Below, in pieces: positions 1-6,357 of a stretch of 18,823 nucleotides of DNA; position 1 is the first letter of the stretch, and the number at the start of each line of letters is the position of its first letter. Under the pieces are notes generated by a model. It saw only the letters and a program-made list of their open reading frames with translations. It did not search any database and was not told the DNA's origin. A program made the position numbers and the translations under genes. Source of the DNA: an uncultured Clostridia bacterium (lineage in GTDB: Bacteria > Bacillota > Clostridia > Christensenellales > Borkfalkiaceae); assembly GCA_944354085.1 (NCBI GenBank), contig CALVPW010000019.1, forward strand, positions 1 through 18,823, given 5' to 3'.

Positions 1-177
1 AAAAAAAAAGCAACGGTTATCTTTAAGGAGGAATTATAACAGGCTTTATTGGCTTAGCTACTCTCGGTTGCAATTAGGGTTCAATCTCTACAAGCAATTG
101 GTGGAAAAAAAAAAAAAAAAAACATAATTTTTAGGCAAATTCGTTTTACGTTACGATTTGTCCACCAAACCGAGGAT
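1..177. other. AT-rich stretch without a convincing gene; possible structured transcript
   Basis: No open reading frame with a standard start and family resemblance is visible here. The stretch is much richer in A+T than the rest of the window. It starts with nine A residues and carries an 18-A tract at 105-122. Two nested inverted repeats can be read: CTCGGTT (63-69) with AACCGAG (168-174), and TTGGTGGA (98-105) with TCCACCAA (161-168). A plus-strand terminator follows at 178-202, so a plus-strand transcript probably ends here. It could be a small RNA or the 3' untranslated region of a gene left of the window. A Shine-Dalgarno-like AAGGAGG sits at 25-31, but the codon that follows is ATT, not a usual start. 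Confidence 0.4.
105..122. repeat. 18-nt homopolymeric A tract
   Basis: Eighteen consecutive A residues interrupt otherwise mixed sequence. Tracts of this length are prone to replication slippage and to sequencing error, so the exact length is uncertain. It lies between the two arms of the TTGGTGGA/TCCACCAA inverted repeat. Confidence 0.9.
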
Positions 178-202
178 AAGGGCGCATCTTGCGCCCTTTC
201 TT
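178..202 (+). terminator. Rho-independent terminator, plus strand
   Basis: A perfect 9-bp stem (AAGGGCGCA at 178-186 with TGCGCCCTT at 190-198) closes on a 3-nt loop and runs into TTTCTT. It ends whatever transcript crosses positions 1-177. It faces the minus-strand terminator just downstream, so the two units converge here. Confidence 0.75.
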
Positions 203-219
203 CATGCCTAAAATTTATG

Positions 220-250
220 AAAAAACGCCCGCATTTCATCGCGGGCGTTT
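220..250 (-). terminator. Rho-independent terminator of the fumarase operon
   Basis: On the minus strand a 10-bp stem (arms at 241-250 and 223-232) with an 8-nt loop ends in a run of T residues (complement of the A run at 220-225). It lies 30 bp after the stop codon of the beta subunit gene, where an operon terminator is expected. Confidence 0.85.
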
Positions 251-279
251 GGAGGAAGCAGATTGCAAATAAGCGGCGG

Positions 280-804
280 TCAGCGGTCGTATACGCTGTT
301 TCCGTCGCTGTCGATGGCGACGACGGCGGGGAAGTCAACGACTTCCATACGGTAGATCGCCTCGCTCAAAAGGTCGGGGAAGGCGACGAGCTGCATCTCG
401 CGGATGGCGTTGCCGTAGTAAGCGCCCGCACCGCCCACGGCGGCGAAGTACACTTTGCGGTTGCGGACGAGCGCCGCGCGCGTTTCCTCGCTCATTTCAC
501 CTTTTCCGATCATGCCTTGCAGCCCGAGGTCCAAAAGCCGCGGGGCAAACGCGTTCATGCGGGCAGAAGTCGTCGGTCCGCAGCTCCCGCACGCTTTGCC
601 TGCGGGCGCGGGGCAGGGACCTGCATAATAGATATACGTCTTTTTCAGATCGACGGGAAGCGCTTTTCCTTCGTCGAGGAGCGCCGTCAGGCGTTTATGC
701 GCGCAATCGCGCGCCGTGTAGATGGTGCCTGTCAGCAGAACGCCCTCGCCTGCGCGAAGGGCTTGCGTCTGTTCGGGGGAGAGGGGAAGCGTGAGCTGTT
801 TCAT
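280..804 (-). CDS. Class I Fe-S fumarate hydratase (or tartrate dehydratase), beta subunit
   Basis: This 174-residue protein matches the C-terminal (beta) subunit of two-subunit class I fumarases, which hydrate fumarate to L-malate with a [4Fe-4S] cluster held by the alpha subunit. Visible family motifs are GTIYTARDCAHKRL near residue 26, GSCGPTTSARM near 73, MIGKGEMS near 95 and the C-terminal DFPAVVAIDSDGN. The length is close to the usual size. The start is the ATG at 804, which shares its A with the alpha subunit stop (TGATG) and has AGGAGG 7 nt upstream. The overlap implies translational coupling and equal synthesis of the two subunits. The L(+)-tartrate dehydratase subunit TtdB is the main alternative and cannot be excluded from sequence alone. 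In an anaerobe it would serve a partial TCA branch or fermentation of dicarboxylates. Confidence 0.88.
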   Translation of the reverse strand: MKQLTLPLSPEQTQALRAGEGVLLTGTIYTARDCAHKRLTALLDEGKALPVDLKKTYIYYAGPCPAPAGKACGSCGPTTSARMNAFAPRLLDLGLQGMIGKGEMSEETRAALVRNRKVYFAAVGGAGAYYGNAIREMQLVAFPDLLSEAIYRMEVVDFPAVVAIDSDGNSVYDR

Positions 805-1640
805 CACAAGACCTCCTTTTCGCAGCGGACGCAATGGCATTGGATGTTGACGGCGACGGGGAGCCCCGCAATGTGGGTGGGCGCGATCTCGCACGCGACG
901 GAGAGTGCCGTGACGTTCCCGCCGAAGCCCTGCGGTCCGATGTTGAGCGCATTGATCTTTTCGAGTGCTTCCCGCTCGATGGACGCCACGTCTTCGCGGG
1001 GGTTGAACGTCCCGACTTCTCTCAAGAGCGCCTTTTTTGCGAGGAAGGCGCAGCCGTCGAACGCGCCGCCGATCCCGACGCCTACGCATACGGGAGGGCA
1101 GGGGCGCGACCCTGCGAGGCGCACCGCGTCGACGATGGCGTCAACGATGCCGCTCCGCCCCTGCGAGGGGGTGAGCATGGTGAGGCGGCTCATATTTTCG
1201 CTGCCGAATCCTTTGGGTAAAAAGGTGATCTTCACGGCGTCTCCCGCCACCATGTCCAAATGCAGATGCGCGGGCGTGTTGTCTCCCGTGTTCACGCGGG
1301 TGAGCGGGTCGCAGATGCTTTTACGGAAATTCCCGTCGCGGTAGGCGCGGCGTACGCCGTCGTTCACGGCGTCGGGAAGGGGGGCGCCTGTCAGGTGCAC
1401 GTCCTGCCCGAGCTCGATCACGACGACCGCCATGCCCGTATCCTGACAGACGGGCATCCCTTCGCGGGCGGCGATCTCTTCGTTTTTTAAGATGGTCTCG
1501 AGTGCGAAGCGCGCGGCGCCTTGTTCGCTTTGCGCGGCGGCGGCGAGCGCCGTATGGCAGGCGGGCGTGAGCGTGACGCCCGCTTTGCGCGCGAGGCGGT
1601 ATACGCAATCGGAAATCGCTTGTGTCGACAAAGTTCTCAT
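804..1640 (-). CDS. Class I Fe-S fumarate hydratase (or tartrate dehydratase), alpha subunit
   Basis: This 278-residue protein is the catalytic alpha subunit partner of the beta subunit that follows it. Family hallmarks are MPVCQDTG (Cys65), the RPCPPVCVGVGIGG segment near residue 190 and the C-terminal NIQCHC (Cys268). The cysteines in these three places are the likely ligands of the oxygen-sensitive [4Fe-4S] cluster. The start is taken at the ATG at 1638-1640 because family members begin close to this point. An ATG 57 nt further upstream would add a basic tail without family resemblance and would put the promoter inside the gene. No ribosome binding site precedes the chosen start; instead a TATAAT box ends 6 nt before it, so the mRNA is predicted to be leaderless. 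Tartrate dehydratase TtdA is the alternative identity. Confidence 0.9.
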   Translation of the reverse strand: MRTLSTQAISDCVYRLARKAGVTLTPACHTALAAAAQSEQGAARFALETILKNEEIAAREGMPVCQDTGMAVVVIELGQDVHLTGAPLPDAVNDGVRRAYRDGNFRKSICDPLTRVNTGDNTPAHLHLDMVAGDAVKITFLPKGFGSENMSRLTMLTPSQGRSGIVDAIVDAVRLAGSRPCPPVCVGVGIGGAFDGCAFLAKKALLREVGTFNPREDVASIEREALEKINALNIGPQGFGGNVTALSVACEIAPTHIAGLPVAVNIQCHCVRCEKEVL

Positions 1641-1646
1641 GCTTGT

Positions 1647-1674
1647 ATTATAGAACAAATTTTTCAAAAAGCAA
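1647..1674 (-). promoter_or_regulatory. Sigma-A-type promoter of the fumarase operon, predicted leaderless
   Basis: On the minus strand TTGCTT (1674-1669) and a perfect TATAAT (1652-1647) are separated by 16 bp. Six bases (ACAAGC) separate the -10 box from the ATG at 1640, so the expected transcription start is the A of the start codon itself. No Shine-Dalgarno sequence is present. Confidence 0.7.
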
Positions 1675-1684
1675 AGAGATTTTC

Positions 1685-1713
1685 TTGGACATTTCACGAA
1701 AATCCGCTATAAT
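1685..1713 (+). promoter_or_regulatory. Sigma-A-type promoter of the CPBP protease operon, predicted leaderless
   Basis: TTGGAC (1685-1690) and TATAAT (1708-1713) are separated by exactly 17 bp. The ATG at 1720 begins 7 nt after the -10 box, which is the expected transcription start. There is no ribosome binding site. The -35 box lies only 10 bp from the -35 box of the divergent fumarase promoter. Confidence 0.72.
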
Positions 1714-1719
1714 AATGCT

Positions 1720-2652
1720 ATGGAAGAAAAAGACGGCGTATATTTTCGGCGTCGGGCGCTTTCGGAGGCGGGGATCGCCTATTCGGTGAGCGCCGTGGCG
1801 CCCGTGATCTTAGCCCTCATCGTGGGGGTGATCGGCGCTTTGGCGGCAGGCGCGGAATATGCAAAGAGCGATTGGTACCTCTTTTTGAGCTATCTGATCC
1901 CGCAGCTCTGTTTTGCCGCGGCGGCGCTCGTATATTTCAGGCGCAGCGGCGTTTCGCCCCGCAGGACGTACGGCGGCTGCAAATGGTACTATTTTCCGCT
2001 TGCCGTTTTGCTGCAATTCGGGCTGATGTTCTCGTTGGCGCAGCTTAACGACGTGTTTATCGGTTTTCTGGAGGACCACGGCTATCATTCTTCGGGCGTG
2101 CAGCTGCCCTCGCTCGAGGGTTGGAACCTGCTGCCCGCGCTGCTCATCATCGCGCTCCTTCCCGCCGTGTTCGAGGAAACGCTCTTCCGCGGTATCCTCG
2201 TAAAAAACATGCACGGCTGCGAATGGGGCACGGCTGTGACGGTGCTCGTTTCGGGCGCGATGTTCGCGCTCTTTCACGGACGCCCCGAACAGACGCTCTA
2301 TCAGTTCGTCTGCGGGATGTGCTTTGCACTCATCGCCATCCGCGCGGGGAGCATCCTGCCTTCGATGGCCGCCCACCTTTGCAACAACGCCGCCATCCTC
2401 GCGCTGACGGCTTCGGGATATCAGACGGAGGGCGGCTGGACGATGCCGTTCGGCTGGTCGGTCGGGCTCACCGTCGCGGCGGCGGTATGTCTTTTGGGGA
2501 CGATGGTATATCTGATCTTGTTTGACCGCCGCGGCGCGCAGAAGGGCGGTATAAAACACGGCGGCAGCTTTTTCCTCGGTGCGGCGGTGGGGATCGCCGT
2601 CTGCGCCGTGCAGTGGATGGTCGTATTGGTCACGGGGTTCGCGGGTGGTTAA
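1720..2652 (+). CDS. CPBP family intramembrane glutamic endopeptidase (CAAX protease / Abi type)
   Basis: A 310-residue multi-spanning membrane protein with about eight hydrophobic segments. The three CPBP motifs are in order: FEETLFRG with Glu152, Glu153 and Arg157; FALFHG with His186; and HLCNN with His219 and Asn223 (HxxxN). These residues form the intramembrane active site that cleaves peptide bonds near the membrane. The bacterial substrates are mostly unknown; relatives act in prenyl-protein processing, bacteriocin self-immunity and regulated proteolysis. The start is the ATG at 1720, directly at the predicted transcription start. It heads a plus-strand gene set, and its 3' end overlaps rlmH by 8 bp. 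Nothing here ties it to a bacteriocin cluster, so its role remains open. Confidence 0.88.
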   Translation: MEEKDGVYFRRRALSEAGIAYSVSAVAPVILALIVGVIGALAAGAEYAKSDWYLFLSYLIPQLCFAAAALVYFRRSGVSPRRTYGGCKWYYFPLAVLLQFGLMFSLAQLNDVFIGFLEDHGYHSSGVQLPSLEGWNLLPALLIIALLPAVFEETLFRGILVKNMHGCEWGTAVTVLVSGAMFALFHGRPEQTLYQFVCGMCFALIAIRAGSILPSMAAHLCNNAAILALTASGYQTEGGWTMPFGWSVGLTVAAAVCLLGTMVYLILFDRRGAQKGGIKHGGSFFLGAAVGIAVCAVQWMVVLVTGFAGG

Positions 2653-3082
2653 GGTCACCGTCGTTTGCGTGGGCAAACTCAAAGAAGCGTTCTGGCGGGA
2701 CGCGGTCGCGGAATACGCCAAACGGTTGTCGCGTTTTTGTAAATTCGAAGTGCGCGAACTCGCCGAAGGCCGCACGATAGAAGAGGAAGCCGATCCCATC
2801 CTCCGCGCGTGCAAAGGGTACGTGTTTGCGCTCGCCGTCGAAGGGGAAGAATGCTCCTCGGAAACCTTTTCCGCCAAGCTGAGATCGCTCGCGGCGCGGG
2901 GAGAGGAGATCGTCTTCGTCATCGGTTCTTCGTGCGGGCTTTCCGAGCGCGTCAAGCGGGCGGCGAACGAAAGACTGTCCTTTTCACGGATGACGCTGCC
3001 GCATCAGCTCATGCGCGTGGTGCTCTGTGAGCAGATCTACCGCGCGTTCATGATCGCGGCGGGGGCGGAATATCACAAATAA
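2645..3082 (+). CDS. rlmH: 23S rRNA (pseudouridine1915-N3)-methyltransferase RlmH
   Basis: A SPOUT-class methyltransferase of 145 residues (family members are about 155-160) that methylates N3 of pseudouridine 1915 in helix 69 of 23S rRNA, using S-adenosylmethionine on assembled 70S ribosomes. The N-terminus MVKVTVVCVGKLKE is typical, and the C-terminal knot region reads VFVIGSSCGLSERVK then LPHQLMRVVLCEQIYRA and ends AEYHK, the conserved YHK terminus. The usual GG before the loop is SS here, a mild variation. The start is the GTG at 2645, inside the last codons of the CPBP gene. The only other in-frame start, GTG at 2579, would add an arginine-rich tail absent from the family. There is no strong Shine-Dalgarno sequence, so translation probably depends on the upstream gene. 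Confidence 0.95.
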   Translation: MVKVTVVCVGKLKEAFWRDAVAEYAKRLSRFCKFEVRELAEGRTIEEEADPILRACKGYVFALAVEGEECSSETFSAKLRSLAARGEEIVFVIGSSCGLSERVKRAANERLSFSRMTLPHQLMRVVLCEQIYRAFMIAAGAEYHK

Positions 3083-3104
3083 ACGCCGCGGCATATGGTG
3101 GAAG

Positions 3105-3917
3105 GTGAACGTTTACGAAGAGGTTTCTGCCTTCTACCAAAGCTACCGCGGCGAAAAGGCGGTGATCGGCGAAAGCGTGTGCGGACGCAGGATATACGCC
3201 TTGTTCGTGGGCACGCATACCCCGCCTCTGGGGATCTGTCAGTATGCGATGCACGCGCGCGAATGGATCACGGCGGATCTTGCGCTGTGGCATGTGCGCC
3301 GCGGGCTCGTCCGCGGCGGGGTCTGGGTGGTCCCGCTCGTCAATCCCGACGGCGCGCTTTTGGTGCAGGAGGGGGCGGTGAGCGTGGCGCACGGGCGGCG
3401 GGCGGAGCTGCTGTATCTCAACGGCAGCGGCGACTTTTCCAAATGGAAGGCAAACGCGCGCGGCGTCGACCTCAACGTCAATTTCGATGCCCGCTGGGGC
3501 ACGGGTGCGCACAACGTCCGCATGCCGGGGAGCGCCAACTACGTGGGCATCATGCCCTTTTCCGAACCCGAGAGCAAGGCGCTGCGCGATTTTACGCGCG
3601 CGGTGCAGCCGCAGTTCACGGTGAGCTATCATACCAAGGGCGAGGAGATCTACTGGCGGTTCCATCAGCCGTTTTTACGGGCGCGGCGGGATAAACGGAT
3701 CGCGCGGCGCATGAGCGCGGCGACGGGGTATCCGCTCAGGGAGGCGCCGCATTCGGCGGGCGGCTATAAAGATTGGTGCATCGAAAAGCTGGGCATCCCC
3801 GCCCTGACCGTCGAGGCGGGCAGGGAGAGCTTTTCGCATCCGCTCGGGCTCGCCGCGCTGTCCGACCTCGTTTCGAAAAATCTCGACGCGCTCGTGCGTT
3901 TTACGGAGGAATGGTAA
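3105..3917 (+). CDS. M14 family zinc carboxypeptidase (gamma-D-Glu-diaminopimelate peptidase-like)
   Basis: A 270-residue protein with the M14 metallocarboxypeptidase layout. Zinc ligands are His50 and Glu53 in MHAREW and His176 in VSYHTKGEEIYW; the catalytic Glu237 lies in LTVEAGRESFSHP. The substrate-side motifs VNPDG (near 80) and GVDLNVNFDARW (near 120) are also present. This resembles the M14C peptidases that trim cell-wall peptides at gamma-D-Glu-L-diamino-acid bonds, such as MpaA. No signal peptide or LysM domain is seen, which points to a cytoplasmic role such as recycling imported muropeptides. The start is the GTG at 3105 with only a weak GGTGG upstream; the gene lies 22 bp after rlmH, and its stop shares one base with the tadA start (TAATG). 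The substrate is inferred from family only. Confidence 0.87.
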   Translation: MNVYEEVSAFYQSYRGEKAVIGESVCGRRIYALFVGTHTPPLGICQYAMHAREWITADLALWHVRRGLVRGGVWVVPLVNPDGALLVQEGAVSVAHGRRAELLYLNGSGDFSKWKANARGVDLNVNFDARWGTGAHNVRMPGSANYVGIMPFSEPESKALRDFTRAVQPQFTVSYHTKGEEIYWRFHQPFLRARRDKRIARRMSAATGYPLREAPHSAGGYKDWCIEKLGIPALTVEAGRESFSHPLGLAALSDLVSKNLDALVRFTEEW

Positions 3918-4384
3918 TGGAAGAGCGCTTTATGCGGGAGGCGATCCGCCTTGCCGAAAAAGCGAAAAAAAAGGGCGAGGTGCCCATCGGCGCCGTCGTC
4001 GTATACAACGGAAAGATCGTCGGGCGAGGCTACAACCTCCGCACGCGGCTGCAGATGGCGACCGCGCATGCCGAGGTCCGCGCCATCGACCGCGCCTGCA
4101 AAAAGCTGCATTCGTGGCGGCTCACGGGCGCGGAGCTCTACGTGACGCTCGAGCCCTGTCCCATGTGCATGGGCGCCGTGCTCAACGCGCGCATCGACCG
4201 CGTGTATTTCGGCGCGTACGAGCAAAAGGGGCGCAGTCTTACAAAGGAGCTCGCAAGCGCCAATCTTCTCAATCACAAGACAGAAGTGGTGGGCGGCGTG
4301 CTGCAAGAGGCGTGCGCGGCGGTGCTCACCTCCTTCTTTACGCAGATGCGCCTGCGTGAGAAGAACAAAAAACACGGCAGATAA
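3917..4384 (+). CDS. tadA: tRNA-specific adenosine(34) deaminase TadA
   Basis: TadA converts adenosine 34 to inosine in the anticodon wobble position of tRNA-Arg(ACG), letting one tRNA read CGU, CGC and CGA. The 155-residue length fits the family. The zinc-binding cytidine-deaminase-fold motifs are clear: TAHAEV with His51 and the catalytic Glu53, and LEPCPMCMGA with Cys81 and Cys84. The ATG at 3917 is preferred over the in-frame ATG at 3911: the GGAGG at 3905-3909 is 7 nt from the former and only 1 nt from the latter. It overlaps the preceding stop codon by one base, so it is translationally coupled to the M14 peptidase gene. Confidence 0.96.
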   Translation: MEERFMREAIRLAEKAKKKGEVPIGAVVVYNGKIVGRGYNLRTRLQMATAHAEVRAIDRACKKLHSWRLTGAELYVTLEPCPMCMGAVLNARIDRVYFGAYEQKGRSLTKELASANLLNHKTEVVGGVLQEACAAVLTSFFTQMRLREKNKKHGR

Positions 4385-4394
4385 AGGAGGTTAT

Positions 4395-5018
4395 ATGAAA
4401 GTATTGCTTGTGAACGGCAGCCCGCGTGCGAACGGCTGCACACATACGGCGCTCGCCATCGTCAAAGAGGCGCTCGAAGCGGACGGCGTGGAGGCGGAGC
4501 TGATCGATCTCGGCAGCCGTCCCGTGCACGATTGCATCGCCTGCGGCAAATGCCGCGGACGGGGCGCATGCGTTTTTGACGACGACGTGGTGAACACGCT
4601 CATCGAAAAGGCGAAGGGGGCGGACGGGTTCGTGTTCGGCTCTCCCGTGTATTACGCGCACCCGTCGGGGCAGCTGCTCTCCGTTTTGGACCGCGCCTTT
4701 TATGCGGGCGGATACGCCTTTGCGGGGAAACCGGGCGCGAGCGTCGTCTCTGCCCGCCGCGGCGGGACGGCGGCGTCGTTCGACGTCCTCAATAAATACT
4801 TCGGCATATCGCAGATGCCCGTCGTTTCGTCGAGCTATTGGAACATGGTGTACGGCAGCACGCCCGAACAAGTGCTTCGGGATGCGGAAGGGGTACAGAC
4901 GATGCAAAATCTTGGGCACAACATGGCGTATCTCGTCAAGTGCATCGCCGCGGGAAAGGCGCAGGGCGTCCTCCCGCCCGCAAACACCACGTCGGTGCGC
5001 ACCAACTTCATCCGTTAA
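4395..5018 (+). CDS. Flavodoxin-fold NAD(P)H-dependent FMN reductase with ISF-like cysteine cluster
   Basis: A 207-residue NADPH-dependent FMN reductase/flavodoxin-fold protein. The N-terminus MKVLLVNGSPRANGCTHTAL is the phosphate-binding loop for FMN, and GSPVYYAHPSGQLLSVLDR near residue 88 is the second family signature. Between them lies C47-x2-C50-x2-C53-x5-C59, the compact spacing that binds a [4Fe-4S] cluster in archaeal iron-sulfur flavoproteins. It may therefore be a small electron-transfer flavoprotein of anaerobic metabolism rather than a simple quinone or azo reductase. The ATG at 4395 has AAGGAGG at 4384-4390, only 4 nt away. The gene is last in its set, 10 bp after tadA, and a terminator follows directly. 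The physiological electron partner is not indicated. Confidence 0.85.
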   Translation: MKVLLVNGSPRANGCTHTALAIVKEALEADGVEAELIDLGSRPVHDCIACGKCRGRGACVFDDDVVNTLIEKAKGADGFVFGSPVYYAHPSGQLLSVLDRAFYAGGYAFAGKPGASVVSARRGGTAASFDVLNKYFGISQMPVVSSSYWNMVYGSTPEQVLRDAEGVQTMQNLGHNMAYLVKCIAAGKAQGVLPPANTTSVRTNFIR

Positions 5019-5019
5019 G

Positions 5020-5046
5020 AGCGCGGCGCTTTTCCCGCGCTTTTTT
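5020..5046 (+). terminator. Rho-independent terminator after the flavoprotein gene
   Basis: A 7-bp GC-rich stem (AGCGCGG with CCGCGCT, 5020-5026 and 5035-5041) is followed by six T residues (5041-5046). It begins 2 bp after the stop codon and closes the 1720-5018 transcription unit. Confidence 0.85.
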
Positions 5047-5081
5047 GTATGCGGCGGGATGGGTATGCTCCGATTATACAA

Positions 5082-5106
5082 AGATCGCGCGTGATCTGCT
5101 TTTTTT
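5082..5106 (+). terminator. Possible second weak terminator
   Basis: AGATC (5082-5086) pairs with GATCT (5093-5097), followed by GC and a run of seven T residues (5100-5106). The stem is short; it may act as a back-up to the terminator 40 bp upstream, just before the his promoter. Confidence 0.35.
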
Positions 5107-5117
5107 CCTGCATTCCG

Positions 5118-5147
5118 TTGACTTTTTATGCACGCGGATGGTATAAT
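5118..5147 (+). promoter_or_regulatory. Promoter of the histidine operon (extended -10)
   Basis: TTGACT (5118-5123) and TATAAT (5142-5147) are 18 bp apart, and a TGG directly before the -10 box makes it an extended -10 promoter. The expected start is near 5154, leaving a leader of only about 30 nt before hisZ. That is too short for a T-box or a histidine leader-peptide attenuator. Confidence 0.75.
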
Positions 5148-5184
5148 ACATCATAAAGGACGTAATTTTTTGCGGGAGAAGAAC

Positions 5185-6357
5185 ATGGCGTTTTGCAAAC
5201 TTCCCACGGGCGTGCAGGATATCCTGCCCGCCGAATGCAGGATCTTGAACGCGGTCAAGGAAAAACTTTCCGCCGCCTTCGAAGAAAACGGGTACGAGCC
5301 CGTGCTTTCGGCTGCCGTGGATTACTACGATACCTATGCCAAAACGGAGAACGCGCTGCCCGAAGAGCGGATGTTCAAGTTTACGGACGGCGACGGGAAG
5401 ATCTTAGTGCTCCGTCCCGACGCCACGCTCTCCATCTCCCGTATCGCGGCGACCAAGCTGGGGCGGGAACGCGCGCGCCTTTGCTACTTCGTCAACAAAT
5501 GGGACGCGCAGAACGCGGGCGGGCTGAAAAGCCGCGAGATCATTCAGGCGGGCGTAGAGCGGCTCGGCGAGAGCGGCGCGCTTTCGGATGCGCAGACCAT
5601 CGCGTTTGCCGTCGACTGCGCCCGCAGGGCGGGGCTCAAAGACCCGATCGCCGAGATCGGGCACGTCGGCTATCTGAAAGGGATCTTGGAGGCGTGCGGG
5701 CTCTCGTCCGAAGAGGCGGAGACCGTCCGCGCGTATATCGACGCCAAGGACGGGCTGAACGCCGAGCGGCTGCTGTCGCAGGCGGGCGCGGGGCGGGAGA
5801 CGCTGGACGCAGTCCTCGCGCTCCCCACGCTGTTCGGCGGGACGGAGGTCTTTGACCGCGCCGCCGCGCTCACGCAAAACAAAACGGCGCTCGCCGCCGT
5901 GGCACATTTGCGCGAAGTCGGGCGCATCCTCACGGACATGGGGTATGCGAACAATATCTGTTTCGACCTCGGAACGGTCAAGCGGCTCTCCTATTATTCG
6001 GGCGTCGTCTTTTCGGGCTTCGTCAAGGAGCTGGGCGTTCCCGTGCTCTCGGGCGGGCGGTACGATACGCTTGCCGACGCTTTCGGAAAACATATCCCCG
6101 CCGTCGGCTTCGCCATGGGCTTAAAACGGGTGCTCGTCGCGCTCGAACGGCAGGGCGGGCTCCCCGCCGCGCCCCAGACGGACGTCGCCGTCGCCTGCGA
6201 ACGGGGGGCGGAGCGGGAGGCGGACGCCTTCCGCCTGCAATGCGTGAAGGAGGGGAAACGAACGGTGTTCCTCGCCTCGTACGGCAAAGAGGCGCTGCAA
6301 AAAGAAGACGCGTGCGAGAAATATTTCGTGACGAAAGAGGGGGTGCAAAAAATATGA
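5185..6357 (+). CDS. hisZ: ATP phosphoribosyltransferase regulatory subunit HisZ
   Basis: HisZ is a catalytically inactive relative of histidyl-tRNA synthetase. It pairs with short-form HisG, enabling its activity and its feedback inhibition by histidine at the first step of the pathway. The 390-residue protein shows the class II synthetase-like core: the N-terminal LPTGVQDILP, the motif 2-like LRPDATLSISRIAA near residue 90, and LSGGRYDTLADAFGK near residue 290. It lacks a full anticodon-binding domain, which distinguishes it from HisS. The ATG at 5185 is preferred because GGGAG lies 6 nt upstream and family members begin near LPTGVQD; an ATG 57 nt earlier sits close to the predicted transcription start. 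HisZ heads the operon, and its stop overlaps the hisG start (ATGA). Confidence 0.95.
   Translation: MAFCKLPTGVQDILPAECRILNAVKEKLSAAFEENGYEPVLSAAVDYYDTYAKTENALPEERMFKFTDGDGKILVLRPDATLSISRIAATKLGRERARLCYFVNKWDAQNAGGLKSREIIQAGVERLGESGALSDAQTIAFAVDCARRAGLKDPIAEIGHVGYLKGILEACGLSSEEAETVRAYIDAKDGLNAERLLSQAGAGRETLDAVLALPTLFGGTEVFDRAAALTQNKTALAAVAHLREVGRILTDMGYANNICFDLGTVKRLSYYSGVVFSGFVKELGVPVLSGGRYDTLADAFGKHIPAVGFAMGLKRVLVALERQGGLPAAPQTDVAVACERGAEREADAFRLQCVKEGKRTVFLASYGKEALQKEDACEKYFVTKEGVQKI

Noticed and set aside
25..77. Mini-gene after AAGGAGG at 25-31 reading from ATT at 33 to TAG at 75
   Set aside because: ATT starts are very rare and the peptide would have 14 residues; no family resemblance is seen.
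61..105. CRISPR-repeat-like segment (GGGTTCAATCTCTAC)
   Set aside because: It occurs only once, with no spacer periodicity and no cas gene.
103..167. tRNA-like 3' end (CCACCA) with a partial acceptor pairing to GGAAAAA
   Set aside because: No proper T-arm, D-arm or anticodon arm can be formed, and the A tract fills the middle, so it is not a tRNA or tmRNA.
1640..1697. N-terminal extension of the fumarase alpha subunit from an ATG at 1697
   Set aside because: The added residues do not resemble the family and would cover the perfect TATAAT box; no ribosome site precedes that ATG.
5047..5184. T-box or histidine leader upstream of hisZ
   Set aside because: The interval holds only a weak hairpin and the promoter; no T-box core sequence and no His-codon-rich leader peptide is seen.
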